Below, in pieces: positions 1 through 10,199 of a DNA stretch of 64,000 nt. The translations under genes and the position numbers were made by a program. Under the pieces are notes generated by a model. The model searched no databases. It saw only the letters and a program-made list of their open reading frames with translations, and was not told the origin of the DNA. The number at the start of each line of letters is the position of its first letter. Positions within the stretch are counted from its first letter, which is position 1. Origin of the DNA: Symbiodinium natans (Eukaryota > Sar > Dinophyceae > Suessiales > Symbiodiniaceae); the NCBI GenBank assembly GCA_905221605.1, contig CAJNDS010000743.1:1-64000 (forward strand), in the 5' to 3' direction.

Positions 1-336
1 TAATCGAGGCCCAGTCTCACCCATCGCCTCTGCAGTCCTGGCCATTGGCCACCGCTTTCAAGAGAAAGGGCTTTTGGGAACCTCAAGACAATGCTTCCAG
101 TCATCACCACCGACTCGCTGGCACCACTTTTCTCGCAGCTGTTGCATCTCCTCGTCACAGGCAAGGTGACCCCGTGACTTCTCCCGCGGCCAGGACCAAG
201 CCCTGTCAAGGAGCCCGGCGACAAAGACGTTGAGCATCGCGGCATCCATCCGTGGGCCCCGCTGAAAAAAACGCAACCCTAAAGCCGTCTGGGATGGTGC
301 TCATCGGACTGCAACCTCGACCCGCCCGGGGTCAGA

Positions 337-756
337 GTGCTGATGCTAGTGCGAGGTGAATCCTGTGAATGCTATGAGACTCAAATTTCGACAATCCGGT
401 GGGCTGTTTATCGTAGGGCTTGTGTTTCGGAGGCACGCTGTCTCAGGAACCATTTACTTGTCTCAAAAACCAGATCATCATGTTCAGGAACTGTCTCAAC
501 ATCCTTGGTCCGTGATTTTGTGCGGAACGGTTTCCAGTCGGAACGGTTTCGGAAAGGGTTGAGGAGTTGGTGTGCTGAGGCGTTGCAAGGTCAGAACGGT
601 TCGGAACAACTTCGGGGGCAAATAGATCCCGAAAACCTGCAAATAGCTTCCATAGCCATGTTCCTGCAACAGATAAACAGCCCACCGGGAAGCCCAAACT
701 CGAGTCTAAGCCTTGAGGCCAAGGCTGCCACCGGAATTAGTAAGCAGGACAATTAG
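337..756 (+). CDS. unidentified open frame, 139 codons
   Basis: An uninterrupted frame that opens with ATG, ends in TAG and shows no recognisable domain. Its middle part lies on short repeats of the type CGGAACGGTTTC (about 530-605), so part of the coding potential may come from a minisatellite. The C-terminal 50 residues are of mixed composition with no membrane segment or signal peptide. No upstream AG|G acceptor was needed to open the frame. It may be a terminal exon of a dinoflagellate gene or chance; the opposite strand is also partly open. No function is proposed. Confidence 0.2.
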   Translation: MLMLVRGESCECYETQISTIRWAVYRRACVSEARCLRNHLLVSKTRSSCSGTVSTSLVRDFVRNGFQSERFRKGLRSWCAEALQGQNGSEQLRGQIDPENLQIASIAMFLQQINSPPGSPNSSLSLEAKAATGISKQDN

Positions 757-1798
757 TAGAATGTGCCTTTTTTTTCTCCCGTAAGTTGAGGTTCGATTGG
801 ATGTAGGAGCTGTGCCAAGTGACCAACTAGAAGAGAGAACAAAAACGCACATGCAATATGTGAGATGAATGGGAGTGTGTGACTTGCTTGCCTTTTTGGC
901 CTTTTGGCTACTGATGAACTAGGTTTTGGTATCTTTTCTGGGGCTGGAGCTTCATTCCTATCCTGGCCGTTGCCCTCATTGAATTCTGGCGTCTCTGCTT
1001 ACTAATAACTGTGCGCCTCTGAACCCTCGCCTTGTCTCCAGGCTGGGAAGCCGACAGCCCGGCTGGAAGTTTTCTGAGCGCAGAAGCTACGTAGCTGTTA
1101 GTGTTCGCGGCAGTGCCTTTGCATTGCTTAAGAGGGGATTGGAGGCCTCAGCGTCAAATGGTTTTCCACAATGTGCTTTGGCCTGCGGTTCTCCAAGCCA
1201 CCTCGAGTCGCTCCAAGCGGGCAGAAAAAAATGGCTTGCACTCACTGTCACTCACTCGTGGCTTTGCAGACAGCTGGAGTCAGCTGGAGCCCCCATGGCC
1301 ATCCGAGAAGGACAGCTGCGTATATTTTTCTACACACACACACACATATATATATATATACATGCATATATTATGTACTCGTACGTACATATTTGTTCGT
1401 TATGGTCCATTTCATTCATCTGAAACTCCTTCAGCCACGGATGTGGCCCAGGCTCCTCAAACAACACGAAATCCATGGTAAGCTGATGCTGCGATCCTGC
1501 AGCCATGCGGTTCCTGGTGCGCGCTGAAAAAGGTCGGCCGCTGCAGTGGAAGGATTTGCTGAAACGACCGAATATTGAACTTGGGCAGCACTTCGTAACC
1601 GCCAGAGGCAGCGGTGCTGTCATTGACATGCTGCGAGAGTAAAGCCTTTCGTACACCATTCCCGAATAGGCACAAACCAAACTCAAAGCAACGACAGCCT
1701 CCTAGAACTCGTGTGTCTCAAACTTTCGTTGACTCTCTTATTCGTGAAACTCTTCCAATCGAGTCGTTGATGGTTTGGCCAGGAGTCCTCGCTAAGAC
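757..1798. other. no gene recognised
   Basis: Noncoding in appearance. It holds a (CA)n run followed by a (TA)n run at 1332-1360. Overlapping short frames on both strands show no domain and are not supported. Confidence 0.6.
1332..1360. repeat. compound (CA)n(TA)n microsatellite
   Basis: About seven CA units pass directly into about seven TA units, followed by an alternating pyrimidine/purine tail around CATGCATATA. Confidence 0.9.
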
Positions 1799-2053
1799 TT
1801 GGTGAGGCCTCACCTTGTCAGGCTTACGAAGATCGAGGAGGCCCTCGCTAAGACCGAGCCACGCAGAAAGGAGGCGGCGAAGAGAGCGAAGATACGAAGA
1901 AAGCTCAGCATGCCTTCAAAAGCGCCAAGTCGGCGACATCTAAGGCTACTGTGGCTGCAGAGTTTGGCAAGAATGCACCAGGAGGGACAGCAAAGAAGGC
2001 TCAGCAAAAAATCGGGCCGCAGAGCACTATGGCAGCAGGGCTGCCATGACTGA
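1799..2053 (+). CDS. candidate basic coiled-coil exon(s)
   Basis: This frame begins with a charged helical stretch (residues about 10-36, including KIEEALAKTEPRRKEAAKR) and turns Arg-rich. From about 1,890 the neighbouring frame is also open and reads Lys/Ala-rich to a stop in the same area, so the real exon may switch frame through an intron that I cannot place. No domain is recognised. Coiled-coil exons are common in the first 6 kb of this window and this may belong to the same gene or gene type. Confidence 0.25.
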   Translation: MVRPHLVRLTKIEEALAKTEPRRKEAAKRAKIRRKLSMPSKAPSRRHLRLLWLQSLARMHQEGQQRRLSKKSGRRALWQQGCHD

Positions 2054-2915
2054 GTGCCGTCGTTACAAGAAGCACTCTACTACTACTTCTCCACTGGGCC
2101 TTCAGCTTAGCTTGCCGTCTTAGCAAAGGCTTCCATATTTGTAGAGCTGAACTTAAATTGGACTTCAATACTGACAGCGCAAAGAACGCAGACATGTCTG
2201 ACTGCTAATGGGGCGTATTCCTCCAAATTCGCAAGCGGGAAAAAGGCTTGTCTCAACTAGTGGACGGCTTCACGTTCGAGTTTTAGAGCAACTAAACAGC
2301 GCCTTCAAATCAACAGCAATCCCCTGTGTTTTGGGGATGCAGTTTTTGGAATAGAATCTTCTTGGGCCACCAGAGTCAAAAACTCATTCAGGGGGTGAAG
2401 TCATAGCAGGGGGTGTGAAGCGCCGTCGAGGACGAATGGCTGCGAGGAATTGTAAAGTTCTTGCGCTTTTAACGGACACTTATACCTCCCGAAAATGTGC
2501 CTTTCAGGTATATAAAAGACTTGTGAAGGTGGTCAAGTTTGACATATTTTGACGACATTCCGGCTTCACGTCAAGTAGCAAGAGTGATGAATCCATTGGG
2601 CATGACAAAGACTTTCTCTCTGCCTCAGGGCGCGACGGAGGTCAGCTGCTAGTGGTCATTCCTTTGCAGAACCTCAACAGACGCTTTGACATGGGTCACA
2701 TAATCGCCAGGCAGCCAGGCAAGGGAATAAGCCAGTAAGCATGAAACCCACACTTTTCAAAAGCCCGCAGTGTTGCGCATGTTCGGTCTGTCTACGAGCT
2801 GCGGTGATCTTTTCCTCCGGCAGCATGAGCACGAAGCCTACAATTGCTAAACTGTAGGTTCGTGCCACCAGGGAAAGGGCAAGCGATGGTAAGTCAAAGT
2901 CGACATTTCGCTCAG
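2054..2915. other. no gene recognised
   Basis: No convincing exon, RNA gene or repeat is seen in this stretch. Open frames are short and of mixed composition on both strands. Confidence 0.5.
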
Positions 2916-2993
2916 GCCTTGCAAAATCGAGCTTGGCTTTGCAGCTGAAGGCATCCCTGGAGGATGCGCGGAAGAATGAGGTGCAGGCAGAAC
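2916..2993 (+). CDS. internal coiled-coil exon
   Basis: A 78-nt exon follows CTCAG|G and ends at a canonical GTAAG donor. It encodes a heptad-like stretch with the core LQLKASLEDARKNEVQAE. The regular Leu/Ala spacing, the acceptor of AG|G type and the donor together make it a credible internal exon. The rest of the gene is not assembled; candidate downstream exons on the same strand lie at 4.07-4.48 kb and 5.59-5.68 kb. The partner or function of the protein is unknown. Confidence 0.4.
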
Positions 2994-3342
2994 GTAAGAT
3001 GGGAGAGCCGACGTGACCGGTCACACGCAACTTCTTTTGAAGGCGGCGGCCGTGCTACCGAGTGAGCCGAAGGGAAGTGCAGATCTTAGTGACGTAGCCG
3101 CCTGCCGCGTACAACATGACAACCACAGTGACAGCATCCCGAGGCGTCCTGCGGTCTTTAGAAGGTTGTCTGCAAAGTTTTTTTGCAAATTCATTTCTTC
3201 CAGGCCACCTACGCCTCAGCAAGGCCCTGGAAGGTTCCAAGCTAGCGTATCAAAGCAACGTGCAAGCCAGTGATTCTGCAAAAGCCTCCCGTTTACCAGC
3301 CTGAAGCATCTTGGATGTGAGGCTCTGCCCAACTTCTGGAAG

Positions 3343-3468
3343 GGCGGTCCGACTTCTTCGCGGAGCTTGCGCAGTGTGTGGGCTACGAGGTGTACAAATC
3401 CGGATGGCACAGATTGGTGATCACCGGCAAACTCAGGGTCAGACAGGCTCACAATGCAAGATAATCCT
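3343..3468 (+). CDS. candidate exon, unidentified
   Basis: After an AAG|G acceptor the frame reads a mixed, globular-looking segment that includes DFFAELAQCVGYEVYKSGWH, with aromatic residues spaced as in a folded domain, and stops at 3466-3468. A further short open segment follows at 3473-3541. No family is recognised. The exon may instead end at an internal GT (CTCAGG|GTCAG) before the stop. Confidence 0.3.
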
Positions 3469-4062
3469 CACCGATGAAGGTCCAACGATTACTTCGCTAC
3501 ACCTTGCTGGGTTATGCAATGCCACTGACTGCCCGCAGCTGATGCCACACGCGCTCGTCATGAAATTGTTGTGATGTTTCCTGCAAGCAGCTGGCTTCAA
3601 GCCACTCTAAGGCGGACGTGGAGGCAAAGGCAGGCTTGCACGCCGCGCAAGCGTGTACCAAAGGGGTAGCAGCCCATACAGCCCGAAGGCACAGCAGCAG
3701 GTTTCCAAGGGCCTCAGGCCTGCTCAAGTTCTCTGGCTTCTGGATGCCTGTGGTGTCGGTTATAACTCTTCAGGAAAGTACTCGAACACCTTTCCACCTA
3801 CGTGGACGAGGCTTTAACTATGGGCAACATTGGGAACTGGATTCCCGGCTCACTCTGCCTGCACTCTGCCTCAGGTTTTCACAGCCTCCCAGGCTACGAC
3901 GGGACCCGCATCGAGCCCTGTCCAGGCGAAGCGGATCGAAACAGTACATCGTAGATCGCGGCAGCTTACATTATATAATATCCTATATATCTCTGTAAAT
4001 GTAGTTATATACATAAATACATACATGAATATATATATGTATATATATATATAATTTACTAG
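3469..4062. other. no gene recognised; AT-rich simple sequence at its right end
   Basis: No supported exon was found. The right part (3965-4056) is AT-rich simple sequence of TATA and ATAC type, abrupt against GC-richer flanks. Confidence 0.5.
3965..4056. repeat. AT-rich microsatellite-like block
   Basis: TATAT and ATACAT units with an (AT)n core at about 4030-4052. Confidence 0.8.
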
Positions 4063-4480
4063 CGATGGCTGTGACCAAGGCTCAGGCTCTCCAGCAGCAG
4101 CTGGACGCCGTCATCGTGCAGGCGAAGATGCGGCTTTCCATGCCCCGTTACATCATGTTTCCACGTCTCTGCTTGCCGCTAGGAGCAAGAGCTCCACGAG
4201 CCTGACCCTCGAAGTTTTGTCGACATCGGTTGTGGAAAGCTGGAGTTCTTCTGGAAGTTCAGGCAACTGGCTTCAGACGGTCAGAAGATTCGAAAGACAA
4301 CCCGGCTTCTGAACCAGCTGCGCTCCATGTGCGCCCCATTTGTCGGGATATGTTGATGTCCTTTACTTCTTCAATCTGGCAAACGAGGTACTACCAGGAC
4401 CTGGAGGCCTTACGGTCGCGCCTCAGGCTGGAACTGGGGCACCGCGCGCAGCAGCTTGCAACCAAACAACCAAATCACGT
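4063..4480 (+). CDS. coiled-coil gene fragment, about three exons
   Basis: Three segments are open and helical in character. The first (4063-about 4122) starts at an in-frame ATG at 4065 and reads AVTKAQALQQQLDAVIVQAK before a possible GC donor. The second (about 4208-4350) contains FVDIGCGKLEFFWKFRQL and then a basic stretch, KIRKTTRLLNQLRSM. The third begins after CTACCAG|G near 4396 and contains DLEALRSRLRLELGHRAQQL. The segments sit on one strand with AG|G boundaries, as in the rest of the window, but their exact joins are inferred. Function unknown; probably a structural or cytoskeletal coiled-coil protein. The exons at 4963-5178 and 5593-5680 may continue the gene. Confidence 0.35.
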
Positions 4481-4962
4481 AGCTCGCGTCGCGAGGCTTT
4501 AGGCGCTTCTATCTGCGTTCTAGCAATGGAGGGGTGGACGCCATCAGAGCCTCAAAAGAGCTGAATCCCGTTCTCCCCTTTGCTTTTGGATGTTGGATGT
4601 GATTTGGTTGCTGTTGTTATGCGTGATAGCCTAGCCTGCAGATTTTTTTCGTGCCCCCCTCAAGTTTGCTTTAAGCCGAAAACCGTATATTGCAATTTTA
4701 ACGCTACGCGACCCGCCTGGCTACGCAGAGGTGCTTGTTCTGCACGGTTGGAACCAAATAAGGAGAAGGAGGATGGGAAGTCCATTGGAGCGCACGCTGG
4801 TAGGTGCAAAGGCGGTCGGGGGTGGTCTAGGCTCAAGCCCAACTGCCCGTGGTCCTGGTGCGCCGTCCGCTGTGGGACGCCTGTCGCCATGAGGGGGGGT
4901 GCCCATACTGGCAAAGAAAAGGAGTGCAAACTTGTGCGGGGGTGATGGGGAGGGGGGATTAG

Positions 4963-5178
4963 GTGGGGCACCTGCTACGGCCCGAGGCCTCGGCGGATTG
5001 CAGGTTACCAGGTTGCAATGCTTTGTATGCGGTGCCACGCAGGTCGCTGCTGTCCAGGTACTTGGAGTACTTCACGCCGGAGGACCCGACACAGCTGACG
5101 TCTGCGGAACAGGATTCGTGTCTGCCCGTCCAGGACCTACAGATGGCACAGGATATGCTGAATGTCAGCACCCCATAA
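4963..5178 (+). CDS. candidate exon, unidentified
   Basis: The best coding part runs from a CACGCAG|G acceptor at 5041/5042 to a TAA at 5176-5178. It contains LLSRYLEYFTPEDPTQLTSA and then QDLQMAQDMLNV, which looks helical and acidic. The 5' part up to 4963 is open but compositionally weaker. It lies 85 nt or more from neighbouring candidate exons on the same strand. No family recognised. Confidence 0.3.
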   Translation: MGHLLRPEASADCRLPGCNALYAVPRRSLLSRYLEYFTPEDPTQLTSAEQDSCLPVQDLQMAQDMLNVSTP

Positions 5179-5592
5179 AGAGCTCAATTGACATGCGGAA
5201 GTTTTTGGCTAGCCTGAGACATCTTTGACAATGACAGGTGCGCTTCTTCAGTCCAGACTCCGCACTGGACGAGGAGGGCACCGCCGCACCGCCGACCAGC
5301 ATGTCCCAGGTCATGCCGTCATGCCCAGTCTCGATGCCAGGACACAGAGCAGGCAGTGAAGCGCAAGGCTCGCTCGAACAGGTCCAGCGCAAGAAGCATG
5401 CAAAGCAACATAGAAAGAGGCAGAAAGCATGCAGCAGACCTTCAACATGGAGAAGGCGCCGTCAGAGCACAATGGGATGGCATCAACACAAGCCGGCACC
5501 ATCTGCCACGAACCGAGGACGGTCTGCTCCAACAGTTGCTCGGCATATCTAATTACTTAGGAATAGGTTCTCGTAGATACATTTGCTGGAAG

Positions 5593-5679
5593 GCTGGCGG
5601 CACTCAGCCGTGAGGAAGCTGCCATTCGGCAGAGGTTGGCGCAGGAGCAGAACAAGGTGCTAAGACATGAGAAATTGAT

Positions 5680-5680
<1 letters not shown>
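5593..5680 (+). CDS. internal coiled-coil exon
   Basis: This 88-nt exon follows GGAAG|G and ends exactly where a GT dinucleotide opens the long (TG)n array. It encodes a strong heptad pattern, LAALSREEAAIRQRLAQEQN followed by KVLRHEKLI. The donor is unusual in that the intron begins with the microsatellite. The frame is incompatible with translation through the array without shifting to Cys/Val repeats. Likely part of the coiled-coil gene suggested at 4.06-4.48 kb. Confidence 0.4.

Positions 5681-5683
<3 letters not shown>

Positions 5684-5738
<55 letters not shown>
5684..5738. repeat. (TG)n microsatellite
   Basis: About 27 uninterrupted TG units at the start of a presumed intron. Both strands read as artefactual CV or TH repeats. 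Confidence 0.95.
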
Positions 5739-5739
<1 letters not shown>

Positions 5740-6151
5740 GGGAGTGGCCCGGGCCAGCCGGCCTCTTCGCGCCTTTGGCAGGTGCGCTTGTTGCGGGGCC
5801 GGCTGACCGACTCTCAGCAAGAAGACTTTGCTGAGGCCCAGCCCTGTAGCCAGAATCATCATGAATCTCTTCCCGTGTTTCATGAAAGCCCGCCTTATGA
5901 TAGTGCAAGCAACATCAGACGACATCAAACAGCCCCAAAGACCATTCTCCCAGACCCCTAGGAGAAGCCCTCCGGAGTCATAAGGGGGCGTCAAGTTCGC
6001 ATCTCTGGCTAGGGGAAGGGTTGTAGACCTTTCCTAGATCAATTGCCCGTAATGCCCCCAGTACTAAAAGGACCCCGTGCAGCTTTAACATGCTTTAAGC
6101 TTTTAACTAGCATTGCGGGGAGCCGAGGGGGGGGGGGGAAATCAGGAGAAG

Positions 6152-6210
6152 GCTGGTTCTGGGGTTCCCGCCCGCCTCTTTCGTTTTGCCCTATCCTATT
6201 GTTCACCTCA
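6152..6210 (+). repeat. left terminal inverted repeat
   Basis: 59 bases pair with 9840-9898 in inverted orientation with seven mismatches by eye. The first 21 bases match except one, the middle GTTTTGCCC/GTTTTACGG segment is the most diverged, and TATCCTATTGTTC is shared exactly. Confidence 0.9.
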
Positions 6211-7150
6211 CGCATTGTATATTAATTTTTCTAAGGTTTTCCTCTAAATCAATCTGTTCACCTATTTCATTTGCATTAAAAGATCTCTACGGCCATTTAT
6301 TCCTAGTAGTATTTTATTACAATCTCTCATCTTGTTCATTTTCTTCATGCCATTTTACCTCATTCATTTAAATTGTTATAAAATCACTTTATTCGTTTAT
6401 TTTCAAACTTTAGGGGAGTTTCTAAGTTGTTTGAGTTCTAGGGTTATTGGACACCTCATTCCTTGTTTAGGTTTTTAAATTCAAAATTATTACATGTATT
6501 GTTTTTCTACGTTATTCTAAATATCGGGGTTGGTTGTGTGGAGTTTTCATCTGTTCCGCTATTAAATAAATTCTGGGGAGTGTTTTATCAGAATCTTGTC
6601 GTGGGGTTTTGTGTTTTAAGTTTCAGTAGTCTTTCCCACTTACCCGGCTGACTGCAAGAGACCTGGATGCAAAAAAGTTTCAGTAACGTGATCATGGTGT
6701 TGTTTGAAAGGCTAGCATTAGTTTTTGATGTTTGTTTGAGTCAATGTGTCGTTTCAGTTTATGTTCATGAGCTGGGCATTCACAGTGGCAACAATCAATA
6801 TGCATATCTTGATTCTCTGCTTTAGATTCTTCTTTATGATCTTGAAAATATTGTTAGTTATATGCATTGACTTGGTCCATATGTCGTTGGGCCGTATGTG
6901 TGTTGATGGTTTAAAGATTGTTGACATAGTTGACCACCTTCTATAAACCAATCCAACGGTCTTACTTGTTTACATTTAGGGCATTCTGTTTCCACAAAGT
7001 TGAGGTGACAAAGCAATTATTCAAGGTAAAGAATATCGATATCCATTTTATCAGTGAAAACCATTCACAGAGCTCTTATCAAAGAAACGTGGCAAATTGC
7101 CTAAAACAGCTGATTAGAAACGTTTTTTTTAAGTTTTGACAAACGCTTCT
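6211..7150. other. AT-rich element interior, no gene recognised
   Basis: Short + strand frames at 6463-6651, 6746-6946 and 6930-7139 are hydrophobic or Lys/Asn-rich and cannot be assigned. The last one (ending near 7139) could be the extreme N-terminal region of the polymerase, but the match is too weak to claim. Confidence 0.5.
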
Positions 7151-7159
7151 AAAAGGATT

Positions 7160-9820
7160 ATGGTTCGTCAAGACTAATCAACATTCAGGCTTAAGATATT
7201 ATGCAAAGTTGAATGAGGAAGATTTCAACAATGCAATAAATAGCATGGCAAGTGATACTGGACCTTTGGTTGGAATCAAGAATCTAAATAGATCAGGGTT
7301 GAAGACAGAGAAAGTGGACGAAATTCAAATCATTATGACAAATCATTATGACAAATACGACCCAACAAGAGCAGGCAAGTTTATAGAACTACCCGAATGG
7401 ATAGCAAGGAAAATGGCATGTAGTAATATTAAAATGATCAGAACCTATGTTTAACATACTGTGTTATATGTACGGTGACAACTTTAAAATATGTGCGGGG
7501 CAGCCAACCACACGTCCAATCGGAGGTAGTATGAGGCACCAGTTTCATTCTGGCTGATTAGGCTACGACTACGGATGTTTAGTTGGGGGGTTGGGTCCTC
7601 CGACCCTCCACCTCCAGCCTCCAGCCCTCCAACCCTCCAACCCTCCAGCCTGCTCACAGCCAGCCCTGGAGTGGAGGCTGCATGGCTGGAGGGCTGGAGG
7701 CCAACCCGTCCAATTCTCCGCACCAAATCACAAATGTTTTTCCGGACGTTTTAAGTTTGGCGGCAGTTTGACAACTGCCTCGGAGATAGTGCGCGGTAAT
7801 TGTTCTTGTTTAAATGTCCGGGAGTTAAAAAAGCGTGACCATAGTTTTTAATACCATGGGACGGTGTTAATTTCCCGTTTCAACGAGCACATTCAACACT
7901 TTGAGGAAATTAACAAGAACACCTTTCCGGTTAATGTTTATATACAGGTGACAAGGATGCCAACAAAACAAGAGCCGATGGAATAACAAGAATCGTTAAC
8001 CCAGTTTGTCACATTGACCTTTACGTTTAGATGATGATGATGATGATGGTGGAAGTCATGTCGTTCATTATATTGAAGACTATTTCAGTTTAATGGTGTC
8101 TCAACGACAAGACCACAAGTAGAATGTTTCATTATCGTTTTTGTCAGAAACTGAAAGGCTTCAACCATGAACCGTTGTTGACAGCTCACTCTGTTAAAGG
8201 GTGTATGGCTACTGAAGCTCAGGCTATTGAGACGGCAGAAGGAAAAGAAACATGTTTTTCAAAAAAGAATGAGATGTCCTTAGGCTATTTACGGTGTTTT
8301 ATCAAATGAAGGACTTAACGGGACATATGGTCACGAAAGTAGGCCTATGTCCCTAAAAGGGGCGTACCAAGAACATAAACCAAGTGTCTTTATGCTAACC
8401 GTTGTTAATTCAATAGCACATGAAGTAGCACCATGCGTTTTTTGAGGTGAAAATGTTATGAACGAATTTTGTGAAACAATGAACGAAATAAGAGAAGAAA
8501 TATTTGAACAGATGAAAAAATTAGAGCAATGACAATTACACACGAACAAGAACAAGAATTCCAAAACTGTCTTTATATGTGGTGGTCCATTTGATAAACA
8601 CTAAACATAAGAAAAAAGGTACGCGACCATTGGTATTCCACAGGTTTGTATGGTGGCTGTGCTCATAGTAAATGTCATGTAAATTATTGTTTCGAATATG
8701 TTAAGATACCTATATTCTTTCATAATCTCAAAAATTATGACTGGCACCTTGCAGTATCAAACCTTGCCAAACTGAATACTGGAAAAGACGATGTGAGCGT
8801 GATAGCACAAGATAGCGAAAGATAGCTTTGGTTTCTTGTCTTCATCGTTAGACTTGTATGGTTAGCTAAAGATGATAACAATGAGAAGCGGCAAGGTTGG
8901 ACAAACCATTTCGTATACAGTAAAAACCGTGAATATGCTAAAGACGATTATGCTTTAGATTTATTCAGAGAAGGGTAGCTACCCATATGATTATGGTTAT
9001 AAAAAAATCAACACACATGTGGCAACACTTCAAAATTACGAACCTCGGTGAGTATCACTACCTGTATCTTAAAACTGACTTTCTATTCTTGACAGATGCC
9101 TTTGAAAACTTCAGAACCAAATGTTTGGAACCTGCTCAGTATTACATGCTCCCTAATTTTTCTCGGGATGCTACGGTATTGAAAAAGGGTGTGACGCTTG
9201 AGATAATATATGATGAAGATCTATGTAAAATGGTTGAGAAGGGTTTGCGTTGTGGGATGTGCCAATGCTCCATTTAACGTGTTGAGGCAAATCAAAACCT
9301 TCAACTATCTCATGGGGCGATACAATCAATCATCAGTAATACTTGTAGAATATCCAAAAGAGTTACATGACTAGCACAATGATTCCCCACTAGCACCTGA
9401 AATTATCAATGTTGAAGCAAGTATGCTGAGAAAACATAAAGAGTTCAATCATAACAAAGAACCCAAAGACGAGAAAACACCTGGTACACATTAAGATGTT
9501 AAAGTATTGTTTCACAAAAGAGCTTGAAATTTAAAGAAAGTAAGCAGACCTATCATATTCAAACAAAAGACTGGCTAAAACCGTGGATAGGTTTTAATAC
9601 TGCTAAGAGAAAGAACGCAACAAGTGATTTTGATAAAGACTTTTCTAAGTTGATGAAAAACAGTCTGTATCACGTTGAACTATTTATACACCAGAACGAT
9701 TTCAAAATCGTAGTGAACGCTCGAACATATAGGCGTAGACACATTATAAATGACAACCTAGTAGGTGTAGAAGAATCAGGGACCATTCAAAACTACATAT
9801 GTAAAAATCCGTTATGATGA
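7160..9820 (+). pseudogene. protein-primed family B DNA polymerase relic
   Basis: Conserved pieces of a Polinton-type PolB (DNA_pol_B_2 family) appear in the right order, scattered over three frames. They are: an N-terminal block with GPLVGIKNLNRSGL and FIELPEWIARK (7209-7440); FEEINKNTFPVNVY (about 7900-7940); a Cys/His region (8124-8205); a block starting AYQEHKPS (8362) and another ending NEIREEIFEQMKK (to 8520); CGGPFDK, then HSKCHVNYC and IPIFFHNLKNYD (about 8577-8745), matching the zinc-ribbon-like and exonuclease regions; the exonuclease III-like YLYLKTDFLFLTDAFENF (about 9059-9115); VEYPKELHD with NDSPLAPE (about 9350-9400); and the motif B-like region DFDKDFSKLMKNSLY (about 9629-9673). 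At least six frameshifts or stops separate them. The catalytic motif A segment is deleted, and the right terminal repeat begins before motif C, so the gene cannot encode an active enzyme. Confidence 0.8.
7485..7765. other. GC-rich insertion inside the polymerase relic
   Basis: Between polymerase blocks ending near 7475 and resuming near 7850, sequence composition switches to host-like GC-rich DNA with CCCTCCAACCCTCCAACC repeats. CCTCCAGCCCTCC at about 7615-7627 can pair with GGAGGGCTGGAGG at about 7687-7699. Relatives of the enzyme would need only about 150 nt here, so a later insertion of 200-280 bp is the simplest reading. Exact ends and target duplication are not resolved. Confidence 0.5.
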
Positions 9821-9839
9821 AAGAATAACATAAAACGAA

Positions 9840-9898
9840 TGAGGGGAACAATAGGATACCGTAAAACAAAAGAGGCAGGCGGGAACCCCAGAACTAGC
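9840..9898 (-). repeat. right terminal inverted repeat
   Basis: Inverted partner of 6152-6210. It follows the last polymerase remnant by only about 20 bases, so the 3' part of the polymerase and everything beyond it was lost before or when the terminus was placed here. Confidence 0.9.
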
Positions 9899-10199
9899 TT
9901 CCTGTTACTTGTTTTGTTTTTTTTTTGCGGGGGGGGGGGGGCGAGGGTGCGCAAAGGGAGCCCAATTCATGATTAATGCACTACTTCGAGAAAGAGATGG
10001 CGTTGGAACTGTCTTGTCGCTTTTGCAGGAGGAAGCAACGGACACGCCGGCAATGGTCAGCTCCCCAAAGCACACAAAAACTTATTTCTGACGGCTGGGA
10101 ATCTAGCAGGCAGCAGACGACGGCAGGATCTTCGGAATTTTGCGCAGCCTTTCTGCGATGTTTGCCATGCGCCCTGAGAGATTGCCCCGAAAACAACCG

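Larger units (their letters stand above)
6152..9898. mobile_element. Polinton/adintovirus-like element, decayed
   Basis: A 3.75-kb block, clearly more AT-rich than its surroundings, is bounded by terminal inverted repeats that begin GCTGGTTCTGGGGTTCCC on the left and the complement of GCTAGTTCTGGGGTTCCC on the right. Inside, on the + strand, lie remnants of a family B DNA polymerase of the protein-primed type. Long terminal inverted repeats plus such a polymerase are the hallmark of Polinton/Maverick elements, adintoviruses and related virus-like transposons. Intact members are roughly 15-20 kb, so this is an internally deleted copy; no capsid, ATPase, protease or integrase gene was recognised. 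No clean 5-6-bp target duplication is visible (GAGAAG on the left against TTCCTG on the right). The first 950 bases inside the left repeat hold nothing I can name. Poly-G tracts lie a short distance outside both ends. Confidence 0.75.

Noticed and set aside
5683-5961. Frame with a long Cys-Val repeat
   Set aside because: Translation of the (TG)n microsatellite.
6463-6946. Hydrophobic frames in the left part of the AT-rich element as membrane or capsid proteins
   Set aside because: Composition follows the T-rich strand; no conserved motif could be matched.
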